This document shows, in pieces, positions 10,896 through 19,928 of a stretch of 64,000 nt of DNA; position 1 is the stretch's first letter, and every line of letters starts with the position of its first letter. Origin of the DNA: Arthrobacter sp. CJ23 (GTDB lineage Bacteria > Actinomycetota > Actinomycetes > Actinomycetales > Micrococcaceae). A program made the position numbers and the translations under genes. Location of the stretch: the NCBI RefSeq assembly GCF_024741795.1, contig NZ_CP102950.1:1426001-1490000 (forward strand), read 5' to 3'. The notes beneath the pieces are model-generated. The model was not told where the DNA came from. It saw only the letters and a program-made list of their open reading frames with translations, and did not search any database.

Positions 10896-11864
10896 ATGAC
10901 CATGACCACCGAGCAGGCCACGTGGTTTGCAGGCACCTTCGACAAGCTCGTTGCCAACGTCAGCCTGGCGGTGCTCGGCAAGGAACACGTCATCCGCCTG
11001 ACCTTCATGGCGATGCTGGCCGAGGGGCACGTGCTGTTCGAGGACGCCCCGGGTACCGGCAAGACCTCGCTGGCCCGCGCCCTGGCCGCCACGGTGCAGG
11101 GTTCCAGCAACCGCATCCAGTTCACCCCTGACCTGCTGCCCTCCGACGTCACGGGTGTGACCATCTACGACCAGAAGACGCAGAAGTTCGAGTTCCACAA
11201 GGGCCCGGTCTTCAACAACATCGTCCTGGCCGATGAAATCAACCGTGCCTCGCCGAAGACGCAGTCCGCGCTGCTGGAGGTCATGGAGGAATCCCGCGTC
11301 ACCGTGGACGGCGTCACCCACGAGGCCGGGCGCCCGTTCATGGTGCTCGCCACCCAGAACCCGATCGAGCAGGCCGGCACCTACCGCCTGCCCGAGGCCC
11401 AGCTGGACCGCTTCCTGATCAAGACCTCCATCGGCTACCCGGACCACAGCTCCACGGTCCGCCTGCTCGGCGGCGCCAACCTCAAGGACCGTTCCAAGGA
11501 CCTCACCCCGATCATCACCACCCAGGCCGTGGCGGACATGGCGGACCTTGCGGCCACCACGCACGTGGACACCGCCGTCCTGGAATACATCTCCCGGCTC
11601 TGCGAAGAGACCCGCAATGCCCCCGAGACCCGCCTGGGCGTCTCCGTGCGTGGCGCCCTTGCCATGGTCCGCGCCGCCAAGGTGTGGGCCGCCGGCCAGG
11701 GCCGCAACTTCGTGCTCCCGGACGATGTCAAGGAACTTGCCCCAGTGGTCTGGACGCACCGCTTCGTCATGGACCCCGAGGCCGAGTTCTCCGGCGCCAC
11801 GCCTGACGCCGTCCTCACCCGGGTGCTGGCCGACGTCGCCGCCCCGCAGCAACGCGCCGCCTGA
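10896..11864 (+). CDS. MoxR-family AAA+ ATPase
   Basis: 322 residues, full length for MoxR. The ATG at 10896 is chosen because an in-frame upstream alternative (10806) would overlap the preceding gene's coding end. Walker A is APGTGKTS, Walker B is LADEINRASPKTQSALLEVMEE without its last residues (DE box clear), and the sensor region reads ATQNPIEQAGTYRLPEAQLD, the MoxR signature. MoxR proteins act as ATP-driven chaperones, usually with a DUF58 or vWA partner encoded next door, as here 47 bp downstream. The likely role is maturing or controlling the membrane/surface complex of this cluster. It corresponds to the aaa-atp gene of the bifidobacterial PFNA cluster. Confidence 0.93.
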   Translation: MTMTTEQATWFAGTFDKLVANVSLAVLGKEHVIRLTFMAMLAEGHVLFEDAPGTGKTSLARALAATVQGSSNRIQFTPDLLPSDVTGVTIYDQKTQKFEFHKGPVFNNIVLADEINRASPKTQSALLEVMEESRVTVDGVTHEAGRPFMVLATQNPIEQAGTYRLPEAQLDRFLIKTSIGYPDHSSTVRLLGGANLKDRSKDLTPIITTQAVADMADLAATTHVDTAVLEYISRLCEETRNAPETRLGVSVRGALAMVRAAKVWAAGQGRNFVLPDDVKELAPVVWTHRFVMDPEAEFSGATPDAVLTRVLADVAAPQQRAA

Positions 11865-11911
11865 CGCCGGGCGCCTTCCCTCCCTTCCGGCACCGAACAA
11901 AGGTCTCCACC

Positions 11912-13276
11912 ATGTCCACCAGCTCACCCCTGAAACGGGCTGCTGAGTCCCTCAGGCGTACGCTCCCGGCCGTCGGGGCTCGGCTCGGCGCCGCTCGCGT
12001 GCCGGGCCGGCTGCCCGCCAAACTGCACCCGGCCGCCGTCTGGTCCGAAGCGTATTCGGCAGCGGGGGAGTTCCTCGCACCGTCCTGGGAGGCAGTGCGC
12101 CGGCTGTGGCTGCGCTACGCCTGGCCCGTGCTCTCGGTGGTCAGCGTCCTCGGCTGGGTGGTGCTGGGGGCTGCCCTCGCACTGTGGGCCGCCGGACACG
12201 CCTGGGGCTGGGGCGAAGCCACCTCAGCCGCCCTGGTGGCCGGACTCCTGCTGCTTCTCGCCATCGTCTTCATCCTGGGCCGCTCCGCCTACGGCGTGGT
12301 CCTTGACCTGGCCCGCACCCGCGTCGCGGTGGGGGACGACGCCGTCGGGAGCATCGCCGTCTCCAACACCTCGGCGCGTCCGTTGCTGCCCGCCGACTTG
12401 GAACTGCCGGTCGGCTCCAACATCGCGGTCTTCCACCTGCCACGGATGAAGCCCGCACAGGTGCACGAGGACCTGTTCACCATCCCCACGGCGCGTCGTG
12501 CCGTGATCGTCGTCGGGCCGGTCCGCTCAGTGCGGGCGGATCCGCTGCACCTGCTGCGCCGCCGGGTCCTCTGGACCCAACCGGTGGACCTCTTCGTCCA
12601 CCCCCGCACCGTGGCCCTGGCCGGTTCCGCCGCCGGCTTCATCCGCGACCTCGAGGGCATGCCCACCACCGAGCTCTCCAGCGCCGACGTCTCCTTCCAC
12701 GCCCTGCGCGACTACGTGCCGGGCGATGACCGCCGCCACATCCACTGGAAAACCACGGCCCGCACCAACAAGCTCATGGTCCGCCAGTTCGAGGAAACCC
12801 GCCGCGCCCACCTGGCCATCTCGCTGTCCATCAACACGGACGAATACGCGAACGAGGCCGAATTCGAAATGGCCATCTCGGTGGCCGCGTCCATCGGCCG
12901 GCAAGCCATCCGGGAGCAGCGCGAGCTGGACGTCCTGACGCAGAAGGGGCCGCTGCGCTGCGAAACCGGCCGCAACATGCTGGACGACATGACCCGGATC
13001 GTCGGCTCATCCATGCGCAAGACCGCCGTCGACCTCGCCAGGACCCTCTCCGACCACGTGCCCAACGCCTCCGTGGTGTTCTTCGTGGTGGGCAGCAGCA
13101 TCACCGCCACCCAGCTCCGTTCCGCCGCGGCCTCCGTGCCGCCGGGCGTACGCAGCCTGGCCGTCCGCGTGCAGCCCGGCGCCGCGCCGTCCCGCGCAAA
13201 CATCGCCGATCTCACCGTCCTCACCGTGGGCGACCTTGACGATCTGGCCCTTGTCCTTCGAAAGGCGGCCGCATGA
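11912..13276 (+). CDS. DUF58 domain-containing membrane protein
   Basis: 454 residues; the ATG follows AAAGG at 8 bases. Two membrane segments lie at about 71-92 and 103-124. The DUF58 core is near 262-287, with the family motif FHALRDYVPGDDRRHIHWK. DUF58 proteins pair with MoxR ATPases. The C-terminal half is expected to be a vWA-like fold, but no perfect MIDAS (DxSxS) is visible; the closest stretch is ISLSINTDEYANE. The 3' end overlaps the next start by ATGA, showing translational coupling. Its molecular role is not known for the family; an adaptor between MoxR and the transglutaminase-like membrane protein is an inference. Confidence 0.9.
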   Translation: MSTSSPLKRAAESLRRTLPAVGARLGAARVPGRLPAKLHPAAVWSEAYSAAGEFLAPSWEAVRRLWLRYAWPVLSVVSVLGWVVLGAALALWAAGHAWGWGEATSAALVAGLLLLLAIVFILGRSAYGVVLDLARTRVAVGDDAVGSIAVSNTSARPLLPADLELPVGSNIAVFHLPRMKPAQVHEDLFTIPTARRAVIVVGPVRSVRADPLHLLRRRVLWTQPVDLFVHPRTVALAGSAAGFIRDLEGMPTTELSSADVSFHALRDYVPGDDRRHIHWKTTARTNKLMVRQFEETRRAHLAISLSINTDEYANEAEFEMAISVAASIGRQAIREQRELDVLTQKGPLRCETGRNMLDDMTRIVGSSMRKTAVDLARTLSDHVPNASVVFFVVGSSITATQLRSAAASVPPGVRSLAVRVQPGAAPSRANIADLTVLTVGDLDDLALVLRKAAA

Positions 13277-15756
13277 GTTCCGCACCGGGCCCGCCCACGC
13301 GCAGGCAAACCGCGGCCGCCCGCAATGCGGGCCCCACCTTCGCCGACGGGCGTCCGGCCTGGCATTTCGCCGTCGACGCCGGTGCCCTGGTGGTGCTGCT
13401 GGGGCTCGGCGTGCTGGGCTTCAGCCTGAGCTTCGGCGGCGATCCGCACTATCTGCTGGCCGGCTTCGGGGGCGTGGTCCTGGGCCTCGGCATCGCGCTC
13501 CTGAACGCCCGGCTGCGGCTGGGCCTGCTGATCACCACGGCCCTGGCCTTCGGCTCCTACATGGTGCTGGGCACGGCCCTCGCCGTGCCCGATGCCGCCG
13601 TGGCCCGGGTTCTCCCGAGCCTGGACTCGCTGCGCACCCTGCTGCTGGGCATCGTGTTCTCCTGGAAGGACATGCTGACGGTGGGCGTGCCCGTGGGCAC
13701 CGCCAACGGCATGCTCATTGTGCCGTTCCTCAGCGCCCTGGTGGCCTCGCTGTGCGCGGGGCTGCTCGTGTGGCGGCTCAGGAGCCCGTACTGGCCGCTG
13801 CTGCCCGTGCTGGTCCTGTTCGCCACCGGCATCGCCTTCAGCACCAGCGCCGGGTTCCTGAACGTGGAACGCGGCATCTCCCTGGCCATGGTGTCCATCG
13901 CCTGGGCTACCTTCCGCCGTGACGCCCTGCGCCGCAACGATACGCGCAAGGTGTCCGCGAACCGCCCCGGCGCCGATGCGGCCGTGGCCCGAAGGGGCCG
14001 CATCCGCCGTCTGGGGACCGCCGCCGCGGTGATCGTGGCCGCCGTCGGGATCACCGCCGTCGCATCCCCGCTGGTGACCTCGGACGACGACCGCAAGGTG
14101 CTGCGCAACAGCATCGTTCCGCCCTTCGATCCGCGGGACTACATCACCCCGCTGGCCAGCTTCCGGAACTTCGTGAAGGACAAGAAGGACGACGAACTGT
14201 TCACCGTCAAGGGCCTGCCGAAGGACGGCCGGGTCCGGCTGGCGGCACTGGATGCCTTCAACGGCGTCAACTACACCATGGATCCGAATAGCTCCGGCAA
14301 CTTCAGCAAGGTGGGCGATGCCCGCTCGCTGAACACGCTCGCGGGCCCTGAAAGCCCCGCTGGCGGCAGCAGCTACACCCTGGACATCAGCATCCAGGAC
14401 TACCAGGGGTACTTCGTCCCGGGCGGGCGGCACACCACGGGCATGGGCTTCACCCAGGGCTCCGGCGCCGGGTCCGGGCTGTACTTCAATGCCGGGACGG
14501 ACACCGCCGTCACCACCAAGGGCCTGGCCGCGGGCGATGCCTACTCCGTGCAGGTCTCGGACCCGGGAAAGCTCGAACACGGGCAGCTCACCCAATACGA
14601 CTTCGCCAGGCTGACCCTGCCGGAAACGCAGGACGTGCCGCCGATCGTGGCGTCGCAGGCCAACGAATTGTCCGCCGACGCCCCCACGGCCATCGACCGC
14701 GTGCGCCAGATCGAGGCGCACTTCCAGAAGAGCGGGGCGTTCAGCAACGGGCTCGTGGCGGACGGGCAGCTGCCCAGCCTGCCCGGGCACGGTGCCGCCC
14801 GGATCCGCAGCCTGCTCTCCGCCAAGCAGATGCTCGGCGACGACGAGCAATACGCCGTGGCGATGTCCCTGATGCTCCGGCACCTGGGGATCCCCTCGCG
14901 CGTGGTCATGGGTTTCTACCCTGACCCGAAGAGCCCGGAGAACGGTGCCGGCGAGGTCCGGATCAAGGGCAAAGACGTCCACGCCTGGGTGGAGGTGGCG
15001 TTCGACCGGGTGGGCTGGGTGTCCTTCGACCCCACGCCGCCCAAGGACAACGTCCCCATCCCGCCGGACCCGGAGAACAAATCCAAGCCCAAGCCGCAGG
15101 TGCTGCAGCCGCCGCCCCCGCCGCAGGAGCCGGCGGACCTTCCGCCGGACTCCACCCCCGACGCCTTGGACGCCGACGAGAAGAAGAACAACCCCTGGCT
15201 GTTCTGGGGTCCGCTGCTGGCCACCATCGGCACCGCGCTGATCCCGCTCGGCATCCTGGCGCTGCCGCTGCTGCTGATCGCCTTGTTGAAGGCCCGACGC
15301 CGGAAGTCCCGGCTGAGCGACGGCCACGCCGCCCAGCGGCTCGGCGGAGGCTGGAGTGAAGTCCTCAGCCTCGCAACAGACATGGGTGCTGCGATCGACG
15401 GCAAATCAACGCGCCGCGAATCGGCAACGGTCATCGCCGAGGCGTTCCCGTCCACGGGATCCACCACCACCCTGCTGGCCCACCGGGCCGATGCCGCGAT
15501 CTTCGGTGCTGGCCAGCCGAGCGAGGAGGAGGTCCGGGACTACTGGGCCACCGTGGACTCCTCGCTGGAGAGCATCACGGCGAGCGTTGGCTTCTGGAAG
15601 CGCCAGCAGGCGCGGTTCTCACCGCGTTCCCTTCTCGCCGACGGCCGTGCCCTGCTGCGCCGGCGCCGTGCATCCAAGGAGAGCGCATCGGAGGAGAGTG
15701 CAGCCAAGGAGGGCGCTGCCGCGGAGGGCGCTGCCAGGGAGAGCCGGGAACCGTGA
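13273..15756 (+). CDS. Membrane transglutaminase-like protein (TgpA-type layout) with Asp replacing the catalytic Cys
   Basis: 827 residues. The N-terminal third holds several membrane helices (about 30-225, plus one near 255-272). It is followed by an extracytoplasmic region with a transglutaminase-like core (about 500-590), a Pro-rich linker, a final helix (about 640-672) and a charged cytoplasmic tail with an E/A/K-rich end. The core reads LGDDEQYAVAMSLMLRHLGI, where active relatives read G-D-C-E-Q-(F/Y)-A, so the nucleophile position is Asp524. His570 (DVHAWVEV) and Asp586 (SFDPTP) remain. The only Cys in the protein is Cys161, inside a membrane helix, so no displaced thiol can rescue it. 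It corresponds to tgm of the PFNA cluster. It is probably a binding or scaffold protein rather than a crosslinking enzyme. Confidence 0.88.
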   Translation: MSSAPGPPTRRQTAAARNAGPTFADGRPAWHFAVDAGALVVLLGLGVLGFSLSFGGDPHYLLAGFGGVVLGLGIALLNARLRLGLLITTALAFGSYMVLGTALAVPDAAVARVLPSLDSLRTLLLGIVFSWKDMLTVGVPVGTANGMLIVPFLSALVASLCAGLLVWRLRSPYWPLLPVLVLFATGIAFSTSAGFLNVERGISLAMVSIAWATFRRDALRRNDTRKVSANRPGADAAVARRGRIRRLGTAAAVIVAAVGITAVASPLVTSDDDRKVLRNSIVPPFDPRDYITPLASFRNFVKDKKDDELFTVKGLPKDGRVRLAALDAFNGVNYTMDPNSSGNFSKVGDARSLNTLAGPESPAGGSSYTLDISIQDYQGYFVPGGRHTTGMGFTQGSGAGSGLYFNAGTDTAVTTKGLAAGDAYSVQVSDPGKLEHGQLTQYDFARLTLPETQDVPPIVASQANELSADAPTAIDRVRQIEAHFQKSGAFSNGLVADGQLPSLPGHGAARIRSLLSAKQMLGDDEQYAVAMSLMLRHLGIPSRVVMGFYPDPKSPENGAGEVRIKGKDVHAWVEVAFDRVGWVSFDPTPPKDNVPIPPDPENKSKPKPQVLQPPPPPQEPADLPPDSTPDALDADEKKNNPWLFWGPLLATIGTALIPLGILALPLLLIALLKARRRKSRLSDGHAAQRLGGGWSEVLSLATDMGAAIDGKSTRRESATVIAEAFPSTGSTTTLLAHRADAAIFGAGQPSEEEVRDYWATVDSSLESITASVGFWKRQQARFSPRSLLADGRALLRRRRASKESASEESAAKEGAAAEGAARESREP

Positions 15757-17147
15757 TGAGCGCACACGCAGAACTCTGCCCGGCGTGCCGGCAGGCCGTC
15801 CGGCCAGGCGCCGCCTATTGCACCCACTGCGGGGCGCCGCTGAGCAACCGCGGCGCCCGGATCGGACGCAACGCGAACCAAGCGCAGCGAGCTGCGGCAG
15901 GCCAGCCGGGAGGGCAGGGCCCTACGGATCCCGGTAGGATCTCCGTAGTGCCGGCCGGCCAAGGCGGGCCGGCAAGGCAAGCGGGACCAGGGGGAGGGGC
16001 CACCATGACAGCACGGCTGGAGCTTGTTCCGGCGTCGGCGGGCAGGCGGCTGGGCGCCGCGGTGCTCGACTGGCTCGGACCGCTGGTGGTCCTGGCCACC
16101 ACTTTCACCCTGGGCATCGCGGGCATCACGCAGAGCCGTTCGAACGGCTTCATTGTCTACGACACCGGCCTTCTCGTGCTGCTCGGCAGCATCGGGCTGG
16201 GCGTCACCGTGGCCTACATCTTCGTGCTGCTGGGCATTGAGGCCCGCTCCGGGAACACCATCGGCAACCAGCTCATGGGGATCCGCAGCGCTGACTCCGA
16301 CGGCTACGCTCCCGGGGCGGGCGTGGTCTTCGTGCGGGGCATCGTGACCGGGGCCGGCGTGCTGCTGGCGGCCATCGCGGCCGTGGTGCTGCTCCTCCTG
16401 GGCTGGATCGGACTGGCTGCGTGGGTCCTCCCGGCCCTGCTGCTCCTGGCCGGGGTCTGGGCAATCCTGGTGGTGGTCTCCAACTCCTGGGACAGCAACG
16501 CCAAGCTCCGCGGCTGGCAGGACAAAGCGGCCAAGTCGCTGATGTTCGACGTCGCCGCCGGCCGCAACCCCATCACCAGCGGGGGCATCCAGGGCCCGTA
16601 CAGTTTCGCGCCCCTGGACCTGCCGCCCGTGCAGCAGGTGTCCTCGCCGGTGGCTTCAGCACCTGTGCCGAGCCGCGTCCCGGCGCCTGTGCAGTCGCCC
16701 ATCCCTGCCCCCGTGCCGCCGCGCCTGGCGCAGCCGGTGCCTTCCCATCCCGACGACGACGTCGAACGGACCCAGCTGCGCGCCGGCGCTGCCCGCGACG
16801 GTGCCGCCCGCGCCAGGGCTGTGCTGCGGATCCGCATCGACGACGGCCAGGACATCCAGCTCGCCGCCACCGCACTGATCGGCCGCAATCCGGCCGCCCA
16901 GCCGGGCGAAACCGCAGAGCAGCTGCTCGCCGTCGCGGATCCGGGACGCTCCATCTCCAAGACGCACCTGCAGCTGCGGGTGGCAGACGGCGGCGTCTGG
17001 GTCACGGACCGCAATTCCACCAACGGCAGCGCCGTCACCACTCCCGACGGCATCCAGACCAGGCTCCACCCCGGGCACGCTTTGTTTGTGCGCCCGGGTT
17101 CCACCGTGCACTTTGGGGACCGCACCTTCCACCTAGGACAAGCATGA
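15756..17147 (+). CDS. Zinc ribbon / RDD membrane domain / FHA domain protein
   Basis: 463 residues from the ATG at 15756, which shares one base with the upstream stop (TGATG); a GTG one codon earlier is an alternative. An N-terminal zinc ribbon has Cys8, Cys11, Cys22 and Cys25. An RDD-type membrane region (about 83-255) starts ARLELVPASAGRRLGAAVLDW. A Pro/Val-rich linker precedes a C-terminal FHA domain (about 365-463), with ALIGRNP, then SISKTHLQL and DRNSTNG: the Gly-Arg, Ser-x-x-His and Asn-Gly positions are all present. FHA domains bind phosphothreonine, so this membrane protein is a likely substrate reader for the kinase encoded three genes downstream. It overlaps the phosphatase gene by ATGA. 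Confidence 0.88.
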   Translation: MSAHAELCPACRQAVRPGAAYCTHCGAPLSNRGARIGRNANQAQRAAAGQPGGQGPTDPGRISVVPAGQGGPARQAGPGGGATMTARLELVPASAGRRLGAAVLDWLGPLVVLATTFTLGIAGITQSRSNGFIVYDTGLLVLLGSIGLGVTVAYIFVLLGIEARSGNTIGNQLMGIRSADSDGYAPGAGVVFVRGIVTGAGVLLAAIAAVVLLLLGWIGLAAWVLPALLLLAGVWAILVVVSNSWDSNAKLRGWQDKAAKSLMFDVAAGRNPITSGGIQGPYSFAPLDLPPVQQVSSPVASAPVPSRVPAPVQSPIPAPVPPRLAQPVPSHPDDDVERTQLRAGAARDGAARARAVLRIRIDDGQDIQLAATALIGRNPAAQPGETAEQLLAVADPGRSISKTHLQLRVADGGVWVTDRNSTNGSAVTTPDGIQTRLHPGHALFVRPGSTVHFGDRTFHLGQA

Positions 17148-18043
17148 ATTCACGGCCGGCAGTCCCTGCCGACACCCTTCCCCTCGAGCCCGGCTTCCGC
17201 CTCAACTACGGCTACGGCACCGACCGCGGGCTGCGGCGCGAACTGAACGAGGATTCCTTCATCGCCTCCGATCCCGTCTTCGCCGTGGCGGACGGCATGG
17301 GCGGCCATGAGGCCGGCGAGATCGCCAGCGGCACCTGCGTGCGGACCCTGGCGGCTGTGCCGCAGCTCTCGGCCGGCGTGCGTTCGGCGACGGCGGTGGA
17401 CCTGCAGGCGTGCCTGCTCGACGCCGACTCCCGCATCCGCGCGGCCACCGGCGCCCGCGCCGGGACCACTCTGTCCGGCGTGGTGGTGGTGGAACAGATG
17501 GGGGTCCCGTACTGGCTGGTCATGAACATCGGCGACTCCCGGACCTACCGGCTCAGCCAGGGGGAGTTCTCCCAAGTCAGCGTGGACCACTCCGAGGTGC
17601 AGGAACTGGTGGATTCCGGGGAGATCACCCCCGAGCAGGCAGCCGTCCACCCCCGCCGCCATGTTGTCACCCGGGCCCTGGGCACCGGAGACGAGACCGA
17701 AGCCGACTTCTGGCTGCTCCCCATCCAGGAAGGCGACCGCGTGATGGTCTGCTCCGATGGGCTCAACGGGGAACTCGGCGACGAGCACCTGTTCCGGATC
17801 CTCAGCACCGTGGCCCACCCCCAGGACGCCGTGGACGCCCTGATCCAGGCCGCCCTGCGCAGCGGCGGCCGGGACAACGTGACGGTCATTGTCATCGACG
17901 CCCAGAACGTGTTCAACGACGCCGGCACCGCCACCACGGCGCCGCGGCAGGGCCACGCCGAGGACACCCTGCCCCGCTCGCAGTTGGTGAGCGCCGATGA
18001 AGGCAACCCACGCAGTGAAGGCAACACCGATGGCCGAAGCTAG
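17144..18043 (+). CDS. PP2C-family Ser/Thr protein phosphatase (PrpC/PstP type)
   Basis: 299 residues; the start is set by the ATGA overlap with the preceding gene. The metal-dependent phosphatase motifs are in order: LNEDSF (Asp37), FAVADGMGGHEAGE (Asp50), GDSRTYRL, MVCSDGLNGEL and SGGRDNVTVIV (Asp244). There is no membrane segment, unlike mycobacterial PstP, so it should be a soluble cytoplasmic enzyme. It should reverse phosphorylation by the kinase at 19925-21631 and act on the FHA-bound phosphoproteins. It matches prpC of the PFNA cluster. Its last codons overlap the next gene. Confidence 0.94.
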   Translation: MNSRPAVPADTLPLEPGFRLNYGYGTDRGLRRELNEDSFIASDPVFAVADGMGGHEAGEIASGTCVRTLAAVPQLSAGVRSATAVDLQACLLDADSRIRAATGARAGTTLSGVVVVEQMGVPYWLVMNIGDSRTYRLSQGEFSQVSVDHSEVQELVDSGEITPEQAAVHPRRHVVTRALGTGDETEADFWLLPIQEGDRVMVCSDGLNGELGDEHLFRILSTVAHPQDAVDALIQAALRSGGRDNVTVIVIDAQNVFNDAGTATTAPRQGHAEDTLPRSQLVSADEGNPRSEGNTDGRS

Positions 18044-19928
18044 GTACATTCCGGGCGGCTGGTTCGCCGTGGCCCGCTCCGGCACCGTGGTCCTCCTCGC
18101 ACCGGAGACCCGTCCCGATCTCCTGGAGTCCGTCTGGACGCTGCTGGAATCGGCACCGGAAGCGCACGAGGTCCTGCACGCCGTCACGGATGCCTTCGGG
18201 GTGTCCCTGAGCCGGATTCCGCCCTTCGGCATCATCGACTCCAAGGAGTCCCTGCGGGTGTTCCTGCGGGGCGAAATGGAACTCTCCGTTGATCTGGGGT
18301 CGGAAACGGAACGGCTCAGCGGGCGCGACGTCACCACGTGGACGGAACGCCGGATTTCGGGCGCTGCCTCCTACCGGCTCAGGATCGGGCCGGTTGCCGC
18401 GCCCGGTGTTTCCGGCCGTGAAGGCAAGGGCCGTGAAGGCCTCAATAGTGATGGCCCGACGGCGGCTTCCGGACTGCCGCTCGGCGACGCCGTGGTGCTG
18501 CTCTCCGCCCTTGACGTTTCCTTCACGGGCGGGGAACCGGCGGCCGGCGACGGGGTAGCCGGGTCGGTGTCCGGAGAACTTGCGCTGATTGAAGCCGTGC
18601 CGGTTGAGGCCGCGCCGGTTGAGGCCGTGCCGGTTGAAGCCGCGCCGGTTGAAGAAGTGCCGGTTGAAGCCGCGCCGGTTGAAGAAGTGCCTGTCGAAAC
18701 TGTGCTGGGCTTTGAGGCAGAGGCCCATGCTGATGCCAATGCCAATGCCAATGCCAATGCCAATGCCAATGCCAATGCCAATGCTGATGCTGACGCAGAC
18801 CTGGGCCTCACGATCGCGCCCGGCCAGCCCCACCCCTTGGACTCCCCGGCGGCGGCTCCCGCCGAGGTTCCGGAGCAGCCGGCCATGGCCGCGTCCATCC
18901 TGCACCCCGAGGAGAACACCAGCAGCTACGACCACCTCTGGGACAAGACGGTCATGCGGAACATCGAGGACGCCGCAGTACGGGTGGATCCGGACGCCGA
19001 CGAGCATGCCGAACCTCAGCCGCCCGTGGCAGGCGAAGCCTTCCGAGCCCAGGTCCTTCCGGCGGGGGAAGAGGAAGACGTCCTGGCCGAAGCACCGGCA
19101 GCTGCCGCCGTTGTCGAGCCACCGGCCGTCGAGCCTTTTGCACCCATCGCCAGCGGCCTGATCGATTCCGTCCCTTGGAGCACCGGCGGCACGCCCATGC
19201 CTGCTCCGGCGCGCCAGGCCCCAACCGGGAAGCCAGCCCAGGAGCCGGCCCCGGCGCCCATCCAGCAGCCCGCGTGGCTGCCAGCCGTCCCGGCCGGCGT
19301 TCCCGCGCCGCCGAGCGCCGCACCGCAAACCACCAGCGAACCGGCACCGGCACCGGAACCCGGTGAGGACCCGGGCTACGACCACGACGGCCAGACGATC
19401 GTCAAGAGCAGCCTCGGCACGGTGGACACGGTTCCCGAGGCGCCGTCCCAGGCCGCGGTGCACTCCAACGGCCCCACGGTGCTGGCCAGGGTCTGCCCGC
19501 AGGGCCACGCCAACCCGCCCACGTACTCCCAGTGCGCGGCCTGCGGCCTGTCGCTCCCCGGGGACGGCCGCCAGGTGCCGCGCCCCCGTCTGGGCCGCAT
19601 GCGCCTGTCCACCGGTGAAGTGATCGACCTCGATCAATCGCTCATCATCGGCCGGCAGCCCTCCGTTTCCCGCGTCCAGGGCGGCGTCATGCCCAAGCTG
19701 GTCCAGGTGGGCAGTCCCGGAGGCGACATTTCACGTTCACACGTGGAGGTGCGGCTGGAAGGCTGGCACGTCATGCTGTGCGACCTCAAGGCCACCAACG
19801 GCACCGTGCTGGTCCGTGAAGGCCAGGCCCCGCGCCGTCTCGCCCAGAGCGAGATGGCCATCCTGCTGGACGGCGACATCGCCGAACTGGGGGACAACAT
19901 TTCATTGCGTTTCGAGGAGATTCTGTGA
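18030..19928 (+). CDS. FHA domain protein with zinc ribbon and low-complexity linker
   Basis: 632 residues from the ATG at 18030, preceded by GAAGG at 8 bases and overlapping the phosphatase stop by 14 bases; an ATG at 17997 (11 residues longer) is possible. A conserved N-terminal domain (about 1-120, starting ARYIPGGWFAVA) is followed by a long acidic Pro/Ala-rich linker. The linker carries a 15-base-unit PVEA-type repeat and eight Asn-Ala dipeptides. Next come a Cys4 ribbon (CPQGHANPPTYSQCAACG) and a C-terminal FHA domain with IIGRQP, DISRSHVEV and KATNG. It is cytoplasmic, with no signal or membrane helix. It is probably the phosphothreonine-reading adaptor of the cluster (fha of PFNA). 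The GTG start of the kinase overlaps its stop. Confidence 0.88.
   Translation: MAEARYIPGGWFAVARSGTVVLLAPETRPDLLESVWTLLESAPEAHEVLHAVTDAFGVSLSRIPPFGIIDSKESLRVFLRGEMELSVDLGSETERLSGRDVTTWTERRISGAASYRLRIGPVAAPGVSGREGKGREGLNSDGPTAASGLPLGDAVVLLSALDVSFTGGEPAAGDGVAGSVSGELALIEAVPVEAAPVEAVPVEAAPVEEVPVEAAPVEEVPVETVLGFEAEAHADANANANANANANANANADADADLGLTIAPGQPHPLDSPAAAPAEVPEQPAMAASILHPEENTSSYDHLWDKTVMRNIEDAAVRVDPDADEHAEPQPPVAGEAFRAQVLPAGEEEDVLAEAPAAAAVVEPPAVEPFAPIASGLIDSVPWSTGGTPMPAPARQAPTGKPAQEPAPAPIQQPAWLPAVPAGVPAPPSAAPQTTSEPAPAPEPGEDPGYDHDGQTIVKSSLGTVDTVPEAPSQAAVHSNGPTVLARVCPQGHANPPTYSQCAACGLSLPGDGRQVPRPRLGRMRLSTGEVIDLDQSLIIGRQPSVSRVQGGVMPKLVQVGSPGGDISRSHVEVRLEGWHVMLCDLKATNGTVLVREGQAPRRLAQSEMAILLDGDIAELGDNISLRFEEIL
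18594..18705 (+). repeat. In-frame 30-bp tandem repeat in the FHA linker
   Basis: Near-identical 30-bp units at 18601-18630, 18631-18660 and 18661-18690, with partial units on both sides; each is two 15-bp halves encoding P-V-E-(A/E)-(A/V). Unit length is a multiple of 3, so copy-number change would alter only linker length. Confidence 0.85.
18732..18797 (+). repeat. Hexanucleotide repeat (AATGCC) coding for Asn-Ala
   Basis: Seven perfect AATGCC units (18738-18779) are flanked by GAT/GCT variants and give eight consecutive Asn-Ala pairs bordered by Asp-Ala. The reading frame is kept whatever the copy number. Base composition is unusually low in GC for this window. Confidence 0.9.

Noticed and set aside
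8342..11164. Long open frames antisense to the giant gene and to others (also 12712-15327 and 22921-25587, minus strand)
   Set aside because: They lie opposite genes with clear motifs, have no recognisable domain and arise from GC-rich codon bias.
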